DNA from: Marthasterias glacialis
Lineage: Eukaryota; Echinodermata; Asteroidea; Forcipulatida; Asteriidae
Length of the DNA stretch: 64,000 nt
Direction: 5' to 3'
Assembly (NCBI GenBank): GCA_911728455.2
Contig: OU452227.1
Coordinates: 15,392,110-15,456,109 of the forward strand
Numbering within the stretch: the first letter of the stretch is position 1; each line of letters starts with the position of its first letter. A program made the translations under genes and the position numbers. A model generated the notes under the pieces. That model was not told where the DNA came from. It did not search any database and worked only from the letters and a program-made list of their open reading frames with translations. Positions 54,985 to 64,000 of this stretch are shown here, piece by piece.

Positions 54985-55078
54985 GCAGTAAACCACAAGG
55001 GAAACTGACTGGGTAATTTTTTTATTCAATTTTGGGGTGAACAAAGAAAAATTGACTGGAGCTGGATTTGAACCTGCT
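54985..55078 (-). mobile_element. tRNA-derived SINE, tail and end of head (copy 3)
   Basis: In reverse: GGTTCAAATCCAGCTCCAGT (B-box region), TTTCTTTGTTCACCCC, and ATTACCCAGTCAGTTTCCC. The head beyond the B box is lost. Confidence 0.78.
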
Positions 55079-55095
55079 ATATGATAAGTGGTAGT

Positions 55096-55512
55096 TAATA
55101 ATAATAATAATATTGAACATTTATACCGCGCCATGTCTGTCAGAATTGACACTCCTGGCGCATACACAGTATTTATCTTGCATGGTATTCGGAGTTATGT
55201 AGTATGAGACCTGTTCCTTTTGCACCATGTAACGGTTTACAAGGTGCTGTGGCGCAATCTGCTGCCAATCAAACCAGGAACACCGGGGCGAACCCCTTCT
55301 CTTTTCGATAAGTGTAACTGGGTTCTTTTATGTGCATTACACAACACACGGGACCTACGGCTTTACGTCCCATCCGAAGGACGCAGCAATAATGGTTAAG
55401 TGTCTTGCTTAAGGACACAAGTGTCACGACCGGGATTCGAACCCACACTCTGCTGATCAGAGACACCAGAGCTTGAGTCCGGTGTTCTTATCCGCTCGGC
55501 CACGACACGCCA
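55096..55512 (-). mobile_element. tRNA-Leu-derived SINE with (TTA)n tail
   Basis: In reverse it begins with a tRNA-like head: GTGGCCGAGCGGATAAGAAC (A box, as in tRNA-Leu/Ser), GGACTCAAGCTC (a Leu CAA-like anticodon arm) and GGGTTCGAATCCCGG (B box). A body of about 300 bases follows, ending in a TTATTATTA tail. A degraded fragment lies at 25660-25780. I recall this family from sea star genomes, unverified. Confidence 0.8.
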
Positions 55513-57348
55513 CAATTAAAAGTTAATTAAAAACAATTAAAAGTTAATTAAAAACTAAAAGTGAATTATTGTCGGGATCCCGACATCAAATCATGTTTAT
55601 CAGCCATGTACAGACAATTATTTTTTGTATAATTTTTGTTCTGAAACAACATCACCTGTCAAAATTCGTTCAGAGAAAAAATTCTTTAAAAACATTTCTT
55701 TCTGTGAACACCGATGCATGTAACTTAAGCTTTTTTAATTCCAAACCTTCTCCTAAAAATACAGCATATAGAAAAAAGGTTTTGTATTGTACATGTAGGT
55801 CTAGTATAAAATATGTTTCTGGTACAGTAAAAGTTCTGACTTTCTCTGTAAGGCAACTTAGAATGTGAAAGAGTAATTTTCTCCGCCTATCGAGACCAAT
55901 GGGCAAGAACAACGTTTTTAAAAAATATTCTGAATTAACTCAGACGTTGATCATGATTTAAGATGCCGCTCTGCTTCTGCATCATGTCATTTCTGTTGAA
56001 TATAAAGAAATCATTTTCTGCATATTTCACCAATTAATTGACTAGCTTATCACACACTCAGTAGTTCAGCATTCTTGATAATGTACTTGGAATTCAAGGT
56101 GTCTTACATGTTCTCATAGCTGTATACTTGGGTACACCAAGCTCCCAATTTATCCTCTGAAAGTTGAATATCTTGTCTCCATATCTAAGCTTACATGTAC
56201 TTATGTATGCCTTACTGTCATTGCTAAACCATCTTGTTTTCGTAACCATGACCTACATGTGCATACTGATCAATGATCTGTCTACTAGGTGGCCTTATTT
56301 ATAACCTTGTGATATGTTGGTACCACACCAATTGGATATTTTACATATGCAGTATAATACAGATAGTTAATCAATAGTTAAATTTAGCTACAGAAACATT
56401 GTGGACAAGAACAGCAAGGAATAGAGATGGATGGCATTTTCATCCTACACCGGATGAATACAGCCCGATTGATGATGATGATGATGAATTCAGATATCTA
56501 ATTTACATTAGTGTTGCATCTACATGAATATGTAGGATTGAAAATGTGGCTGTCCACATTTTTACCCCAAGAAGGGTCTGAAGGTCATTTTGGAGATGTC
56601 AAAAAGTTACCCACTAACAAAAATCATCGGTAAACAGCACATTGTGTTTAAAGTTTTTCTCAATTTAAAAACCCTTTTTAACATGAAAAACATCAGGCTC
56701 TTGGATGTCAAGCAGATTTATGAAGGCCCCACAACTTATTAATCATAACTGCTCTGATCCTGACAGACTCTGGTTTGCCTGTGAAGCTCCAAACATGACA
56801 AAGGTGCATGTACTTTTATCCAGAGTTTTTTATGTGCGACACATGCAACCATGTCAGAATTTTCTCTAACAGCATCATTGTTATTAGACTTCCCTCAATC
56901 CTTCTACCATTTACTGTAAGTCTTCATACAATCAATTCATTACCTGGTAAACTTCCAGCACATGATACCTTTAGTGAGTCTAACAATGGTACATGTATTG
57001 TGCACATTAACTACACAAATTAGTAACCCATTTTCCACCTTTCTTTTAAAAAAAATGTTGATAAACTGATTTGAAATAAACTTTTATTTTGATATTTCTG
57101 GCAAAATTTAGTTAGTTGGGTGACAGTTGCATTTGGCCATGTGACATTTAGCTAGCATTTGGCCAAGAGCAGTCCTACTGAACTGGCCTGAGGCCATCCA
57201 AAGCCATCCAGTGGACAGCAGCTGGATGAGTCGTTGGATGAGACCCTGCCTTGAGCCATCCATGGGGACTCAATAGTTTCTAAGTTCCTGGGCTTTGTCT
57301 TTGTGTCCCCAAAATTGGTTTATTAAAATTAATATTTCTCGTACAGCT
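55513..57348. other. Intergenic, nothing recognised
   Basis: AT-rich. A 19-bp duplication (CAATTAAAAGTTAATTAAAA) lies near 55512-55550, and a short (GAT)n run near 56474. No gene seen. Confidence 0.4.
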
Positions 57349-57924
57349 TTAAAGGACCCCTGAAATGAATATTTCTTAGGAACATATCTTGTGCTACTTT
57401 CTAATCCCTTTATATATATGCAAACTAATTAATCCCTTTTTGGTTAACTTTATTGAAAAGTGCATTTCTTTAAACATCCAAACATTTTCCATGCTTTTTC
57501 AGACAACTGAGTGTGTTGTTGCCATGATGTCATTTCAGGGAGACACATTGGTTTTTTGTTGAAACTCGTGAAATTGTGAACCCAGAAATTTGCTTATTGA
57601 AAGGAGTTGCAATAAAAGTGTGCTCATTGGCTGATTGCAATAAACTGACACAATGAATCACTAAAGAAAAGAAAGTTTACAACAGCGAAATATCCTCAAT
57701 TCTGTCAACTTTTTGTGCATAAACTAATTGCAACATTAAGGTTTCTTCCTGATATGACATCACATTTTTGCATCACACATTTGCATTTGCATAAAAAACC
57801 AATACGGCACAAATATACCCTTGAAAATGGCAAAATGAAAATCCAAAATATGGTTAAATGGGACACCAAAGGTGCATTTCCAAGGATTGCATTAAAAAAA
57901 AATTACATCTCATGGGTCCTTTAA
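57349..57924. mobile_element. TTAA-flanked element, AGGACCCNTGA
   Basis: TTAAAGGACCCCTGAAATG at the left is mirrored by CATCTCATGGGTCCTTTAA at the right. TTAA lies at both ends. At 576 bp it has no transposase. Confidence 0.8.
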
Positions 57925-58037
57925 CAAGGAAAGTCATCTTAAACCCCCAAGAATGAATTTTAAGACTTTTTATTTAATTAACCTTAGAGTTGAACAATCG
58001 AAAAACTTTTGTTCACCATGGGAAATAAAATATGCTT

Positions 58038-58213
58038 GTACCAGAGCTGCCAATCTCCCTAATTCTGCAGAAAGTTTCCTGAAAATAAAACAATCTCTTC
58101 CTGATTATGGAAACTTTTTCCTTATCATGTTGAATGTAATTCTAAATATCGCCCTGATTGTTGTACAAAATCTCCCTGATTGCAAGATGCAAATATTGGC
58201 AGCTCTGTTGTAC
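58038..58213. mobile_element. 176-bp inverted-repeat element, CAGAGCTGCCAAT
   Basis: GTACCAGAGCTGCCAATCTC at the left is mirrored by ATATTGGCAGCTCTGTTGTAC at the right. The interior holds several TCTCCCTGATT-type blocks. Confidence 0.72.
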
Positions 58214-58844
58214 TTACACACATAAGTCAATCAGTGATATTGACTCACATAAATTTACCATTGACATTAGAATATCATTAAAATGATGGAGTACACACAC
58301 CAGATGTTGGTTTAATCCTAGCACATGTAACATAACGCCCGACTGCTCAACCCCATGGCCAGCATGCGTCAACCAATTATAATTTTATTACACAGGAAAA
58401 ACTGATTTAATGAATTGAAATTCAAATTTCCTGGCTGTGTGTTTGGTTTAATACCCTTTAAGACCCTGCAGTGATTTTGCACTATAAGAAAATGATTACT
58501 TATAATAATTGCTTTCATGGAATCTGTTTGATGATTTTATCTGGAGTTGTTTGTGTAGGAAGTCATGGTCTACATAACAGTCTGGTATGAGTAATAAATC
58601 ATGTCTCTTTTGCACCTTTCATCTAAATCATGGTAAGCAGTCTTCTTTGAATGTTTGTTTTTTTTATTGAAAATTCATGATCATTATGGTATTTTGAATA
58701 TGACTGCAATGTTCTCTTCATTCTTGTAATTTCATTGTATCTGTTACTGTGAGATATTTATAGATTTTTATATGTTGAGAGTCATCCAGAGTTTCATGTT
58801 TCAACATTTTCACGTTTACGTATAAAAAGAAAATCGACTTTGTG

Positions 58845-58871
58845 GCTGGGTGGGGGGGGGGGGGGGGGGGA
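58845..58871 (+). repeat. Poly-G tract
   Basis: About 20 consecutive G with one T near the start. This is one of several long G runs in the window (also near 7646, 7716, 13201, 27682-27800 and 33510). Confidence 0.95.
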
Positions 58872-59194
58872 GAGTCAGAGGCTTCGTATAACTAAAGGGT
58901 ATCTACCTACATTTTTAAATACAAAATGGAGACAATTTAAGTTGAGAAATTACCCTGCCAAACAAAAACAAAAATAAATTAAACAATAATAGTAATAAGC
59001 CCCAAAATGATCACTGATTTAAGCTTTGAAATATGTAATGAGAATAAATTACTGTACATAATAAGAAACGTGACAGAACTCTCTGCAAATGTTAATTGAA
59101 CAGTTATTGATAACATGAATTGAGAAATACTTTGTGTATGATGTTTAGGGATTATGTGTATGTGAACACCTGTATTGACAGAAGCTATTCAGCC

Positions 59195-59790
59195 AATTTC
59201 AAAATCTCCTCACTGTTGGTAACATTTATCATCTCTAAGTCGTTTAATGAGAATGTTGTGGTCGATGGTATGAAATGCAGAAGAGAAATCTAACGACACA
59301 AGAATGACTTCAAGACCTTTGTCAATGGCTAGCACTTTAGTAGCAGCAGATCGTTTTGCACACGAAGTAAAGCAGTTTCAGTTGAATGAAAATGATGATA
59401 TGCAGATTGTGACCCAGAGGAGAGGCAGTTGTCTTTTAGCTAATTGTGAAGTTGGGTGGAAACATCCCTTAGCGATAGGACAATAGTTCTTGGAATCATC
59501 TAGATCAAGCTGGGGCTTCTTGAGGAGGGGACTTCATGTGAAGTTTTAAAGCAGCTGGTATAATACCAGATGCCAATGAGAGGTTGACCATTTGTGTGAT
59601 GGTTGCCGAGAGTTCATCGATACAAAACGTCAACAACCACGTGGGCAGTGGATCAAGGCATTAGACAATGTTAGATGTGATGATCCTGCCGACTTCCTCA
59701 GACGAGACACTCTCAAAATAAGTTATTTTTCAAATCTTGCCACATCCTCAGGCTCCATTTCGTGAAGGGTCAACGCTCATATGGTTGCTC
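59195..59790 (-). pseudogene. LINE reverse-transcriptase remnant (CR1/Jockey type)
   Basis: In reverse the frames contain SSEEVGRIITSNIV, CLDPLPTWLLTFCIDELSA, ITQMVNLSLASGIIPAALK, a frameshifted KKPQLDLDDSKNYCPI and SLDFSSAFHTIDHNILIKRL. These follow the order of CR1-like reverse transcriptases. The last is the catalytic-Asp motif A region. Stops and frameshifts break it, and sequence between the fingers region and motif A is deleted or scrambled. It is dead and only a fragment. Confidence 0.85.
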
Positions 59791-60210
59791 TTGCATTATT
59801 AGACTTTACATTGAGTACCGCTATGTATTGATTGTGCTACGCGTAAATTAGCACCAGCGTAAGCTAGTGCGCCAACACGCGTATGGCTATAATGAGCGCA
59901 GAACGCACCTTCACAGCTCCATCTTTGTCTATATCATCCGTTTAAAACCGGTCTTAAACAGTCATGTGACCACCTTTTAACCAATAAGACTGCCCAAATT
60001 GTCCCAAACTGGCTGGGGTATTTATGAATGTTGTATTCAATAATGTCAAAGCAGAATCTTTTTGTTTTGCAAATTAGTGTTCTTAAAGGAAAAAGAATTA
60101 TTTATAACTGAATTTTAGTCTAGATGCCCTTGTTTTACTTGATTTAGTGCTTAACTGATGCTTAAAATGCTAACCGTAAAAAGTGATTGAGGCAAGGTGT
60201 AACACCCCCT

Positions 60211-63053
60211 GGTTGCTACATCCCTGAAATGCAGAAACTCACGGCAACTCAGTAACATCACTCGTGTGCTCATTATTTGGGTTGTCATTGCTACATCCCT
60301 GAAATGCAGAAACTCACGGCAACTCAGTAACATCACTCGTGTGCTCATTATTTGGGTTGTCATTGCTACATCCCTGAAATGCAGAAACTCACGGCAACTC
60401 AGTAACATCACTCGTGTGCTCATTATTTGGGTTGTCATTGCTACATCCCTGAAATGCAGAAACTCATGGTAACTCAGTAATATCACTCGTGTGCTCATTA
60501 TTTGGGTTGTCATTGCTACATCCCTGAAATGCAGAAACTCATGGTAACTCAGTAATATCACTCGTGTGCTCATTATTTGGGTTGTCATTGCTACATTCCT
60601 GAAATGCAGAAACTCACGGCAACTCAGTAACATCACTCGTGTGCTCATTATTTGGGTTGTCATTGCTACATCCCTGAAATGCAGAAACTCACGGCAACTC
60701 AGTAACATCACTCGTGTGCTCATTATTTGGGTTGTCATTGCTACATCCCTGAAATGCAGAAACTCACGGCAACTCAGTAACATCACTTGTGTGCTCATTA
60801 TTTAGGTTGTCATTGCTACAACCCTGAAATGCAGAAACTCACGGCAACTCAGTAACATCACTCGTGTGCTCATTATTTAGGTTGTCATTGCTACATCCCT
60901 GAAATGCAGAAACTCACGGCAACTCAGTAATATCACTCGTGTGCTCATTATTTAGGTTGTCATTGCTACATCCCTGCAATGCAGGAACTCATGGCAACTC
61001 AGTAACATCACTCGTGTGCTCATTATTTAGGTTGTCATTGCTACATCCCTGAAATGCAGAAACTCACGGCAACTCAGTAACATCACTCGTGTGCTCATTA
61101 TTTGGGTTGTCATTGCTACATCTCTGCAATGCAGGAACTCACGGCAACTCAGTAACATCACTCATGTGCTCATTATTTGGGTTGTCATTGCTACATCTCT
61201 GCAATGCAGGAACTCATGGCAACTCAGTAACATCACTCGTGTGCTCATTATTTGGGTTGTCATTGCTACATCTCTGCAATGCAGGAACTCATGGTAACTC
61301 AGTAACATCACTCGTGTGCTCATTATTTGGGTTGTCATTGCTACATCTCTGCAATGCAGGAACTCACGGCAACTCAGTAACATCACTTGTGTTCTCATTA
61401 TTTGGGTTGTCATTGCTACATCTCTGCAATGCAGGAACTCACGGCAACTCAGTAACATCACTTGTGTGCTCATTATTTGGGTTGTCATTGCTACATCTCT
61501 GCAATGCAGGAACTCATGGCAACTCAGTAACATCACTCGTGTGCTCATTATTTGGGTTGTCATTGCTACATCTCTGCAATGCAGGAACTCATGGTAACTC
61601 AGTAACATCACTCGTGTGCTCATTATTTGGGTTGTCATTGCTACATCTCTGCAATGCAGGAACTCACGGCAACTCAGTAACATCACTTGTGTGCTCATTA
61701 TTTGGGTTGTCATTTCTACATCTCTGCAATGCAGGAACTCATGGCAACTCAGTAACATCACTTGTGTGCTCATTATTTGGGTTGTCATTGCTACATCTCT
61801 GCAATGCAGGAACTCATGGTAACTCAGTAACATCACTCGTGTGCTCATTATTTGGGTTGTCATTGCTACATCTCTGCAATGCAGGAACTCATGGTAACTC
61901 AGTAACATCACTCGTGTGCTCATTATTTGGGTTGTCATTGCTACATCTCTGCAATGCAGGAACTCACGGCGACTCAGTAACATCACTTGTGTGCTCATTA
62001 TTTGGGTTGTCATTGCTACATCTCTGCAATGCAGGAACTCATGGCAACTCAGTAACATCACTTGTGTGCTCATTATTTGGGTTGTCATTGCTACATCTCT
62101 GCAATGCAGGAACTCATGGCAACTCAGTAACATCACTCGTGTGCTCATTATTTGGGTTGTCATTGCTACATCTCTGCAATGCAGGAACTCATGGCAACTC
62201 AGTAACATCACTCGTGTGCTCATTATTTGGGTTGTCATTGCTACATCCCTACAATGCAGGAAATCATGGCAACTCAGTAACATCACTCATGTGCTCATTA
62301 TTTGGGTTGTCATTGCTACATCCCTACAATGCAGGAACTCATGGCAACTCAGTAACATCACTCGTGTGCTCATTATTTGGGTTGTCATTGCTACATCCCT
62401 ACAATGCAGGAACTCATGGCAACTCAGTAACATCACTCATGTGCTCATTATTTGGGTTGTCATTGCTACATCTCTGCAATGCAGGAACTCATGGCAACTC
62501 AGTAACATCACTCGTGTGCTCATTATTTGGGTTGTCATTGCTACATCCCTACAATGCAGGAACTCATGGCAACTCAGTAACATCACTCGTGTGCTCATTA
62601 TTTGGGTTGTCATTGCTACATCTCTGCAATGCAGGAACTCATGGCAACTCAGTAACATCACTCGTGTGCTCATTATTTGGGTTGTCATTGCTACATCCCT
62701 ACAATGCAGGAACTCATGGCAACTCAGTAACATCACTCGTGTGCTCATTATTTGGGTTGTCATTGCTACATCCCTACAATGCAGGAACTCATGGCAACTC
62801 AGTAACATCACTCGTGTGCTCATTATTTGGGTTGTCATTGCTACATCCCTACAATGCAGGAACTCATGGCAACTCAGTAACATCACTCATGTGCTCATTA
62901 TTTGGGTTGTCATTGCTACATCCCTACAATGCAGGAACTCATGGCAACCCAGTAACATCTCTCGTGTGCTCATTATTTAGGTTGTCATTGCTACATCCCT
63001 ACAATGCAGGAACTCATGGCAACTCAGTAACATCACTCGTGTGCTCATTATTT
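60211..63053 (+). repeat. 75-bp minisatellite, about 38 copies
   Basis: The unit contains GGTTGTCATTGCTACATC, CAATGCAGGAACTCATGG and CAACTCAGTAACATCACTCG. Variants are zoned: GAAATGCAGAAACTC units mainly before 61075, TCTCTGCAATGCAGG units in the middle, and CCCTACAATGCAGG units mixed in after 62240. Because 75 is divisible by three and the unit has few stops, several frames stay open on both strands, the longest being 61089-63113 (674 codons of a 25-residue repeat). I regard these frames as non-coding. Confidence 0.97.
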
Positions 63054-63111
63054 GAGAGCGTACTTTTATGTTGTCATTGCCAACATTATTTGAGCCATCA
63101 TCGTCTATTTT

Positions 63112-63150
63112 AATTCAAAATTGGGGTGAACAAAAGAAAGAAATAACTTA
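63112..63150 (-). mobile_element. Tail fragment of the tRNA-derived SINE
   Basis: ATTCAAAATTGGGGTGAACA matches the tail of the copies at 30243 and 54985. It directly abuts the end of the minisatellite. Confidence 0.5.
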
Positions 63151-64000
63151 ATTTCATACGCTTAAGTGTTAGTGTGTGTCTTTATGTAAGTTGGCAATTT
63201 TCCTTTAAGATGGAGTACAGTATTCCAGGTATTTCAGGTCTTATAAACACTTCATGTCCAAGATGAGAATCAGTAATGCTTATAATGATGGGAATAACGT
63301 ATGTCATTATTAGCAACCTTGATTGTCATAATATTCCTACCACTACCAGTACCTGTCATTATCATGCACATAATCACTTGTAATTTGAGACCAGGCTCTC
63401 ACTGAACCCAGATCCTTAATGTAATTTTTGATCATGTAATGTTGTTTAACGTCTGCTGTAACTTCAATGATTCATAGAGCATCATGTTTATTCAGTGTGT
63501 TTTTACCTGAGGGGTAAAAACCATTGACTTAGAATTTATGGAAAATATGTTCTAGTTTACTTGTCCATCCACATTTAGAGAATGGGTTTTTTTGAAGAAT
63601 ACGTCTGCAATTTTCGTAATCTTCCTGAAAAGACATATGTTTTAGGTTTTTGCATCTAAGTTTAATTTGATTACCATTTAAATTAAACTCATTAGAACCG
63701 TTTAAAAAAATTGTTAAACATTGTGACAGACTTTCAAAAAAGTGCCCGCTCACCACCCATATGAGTTTGATTGCTGTAAAAACATGCCTTAACTTTGCCA
63801 TCTTTCTGACTTGCGTTTTTCCCAGCATTTTTCCAATCCATGTTTTAATGTTGATTTGTAGTACAACTTTGGTATTTTCCATTGAAGCTAAGCAGCAATG
63901 TAATGTCTGCTAGTTGTACAGCAATAAAAGCTTGGTGATGTTGAAAGGATCGGTATTGACACAGACTTTACCAACGTATGTAAAAACCATGTGTAGCCAG
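63151..64000. other. Intergenic, nothing recognised
   Basis: A 117-codon frame on the minus strand (63882-63529) starts with ATG but resembles no family I know and has no context. Confidence 0.35.

Noticed and set aside
60211..63053. CRISPR-like array
   Set aside because: Units are contiguous with no unique spacers, and the genome is eukaryotic. The same holds for 5702-6826.
61089..63113. 674-codon open frame with a 25-residue repeat
   Set aside because: It is a by-product of a 75-bp tandem repeat. Other frames on both strands are open over the same array, and there is no splice or start context.
63529..63882. 117-codon minus-strand frame starting with ATG
   Set aside because: No recognisable motif, no splice partners and no codon pattern distinguishing it from chance in AT-rich sequence.

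Overview
The window is eukaryotic nuclear DNA: AT-rich, almost without long open frames, with two intron-containing animal genes set in a dense field of transposon remains. A GRB2-like SH3-SH2-SH3 adaptor, an APC/C-type ubiquitin-conjugating enzyme (UBE2S), a CR1-type LINE, PIF/Harbinger remains, tRNA-derived SINEs and very many short inverted-repeat elements point to a marine invertebrate deuterostome. From memory, unchecked by any search, both SINEs and some TTAA-flanked repeats resemble sequences in sea star genomes, so an echinoderm is my best guess.

Layout. 1-2.2 kb: intergenic, with one dispersed repeat. 2.2-5.4 kb: a decayed, intron-split integrase-like gene with a PHD-type zinc finger at its end (Ginger-like or gypsy-like), followed at 5.7-6.83 kb by a 46-bp satellite whose core motif also lies just upstream of the integrase gene. 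7.2-14.4 kb (+): GRB2-like gene in five coding exons, its introns holding inverted-repeat elements. 14.4-18.8 kb: dispersed repeats and a PIF/Harbinger remnant. 19.2-21 kb: an apparent 5' LTR, a primer-binding site and the start of a gag-like frame with an RRM-like domain. 21.26-23.10 kb: a long palindrome with arms of about 665 bp. 26.4-33.1 kb (-): UBE2S in four coding exons. 33-42 kb: microsatellites, a nearly perfect 146-bp hairpin, and one possible first coding exon of an unrecognised gene near 38.25 kb. 42.9-46.1 kb: a degenerate array carrying CRE-like and ETS-like motifs. 46-54 kb: many copies of one TTAA-flanked element family plus other short elements. 55-59.8 kb: SINEs, TTAA elements and an antisense LINE reverse-transcriptase remnant. 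60.2-63.05 kb: a 75-bp minisatellite of about 38 copies whose period, divisible by three, creates a spurious 674-codon frame.

The two genes are functionally unrelated: GRB2 links phosphotyrosine receptors to Ras signalling, and UBE2S extends K11-linked ubiquitin chains with the APC/C. I found no convincing new molecular system. The observations most worth checking are the link between the 46-bp satellite and the integrase/PHD element, the 42.9-46.1 kb array with repeated CRE and ETS motifs, the long palindrome, the 37.7-kb hairpin, and an apparent empty-site comparison that dates and classifies one element.
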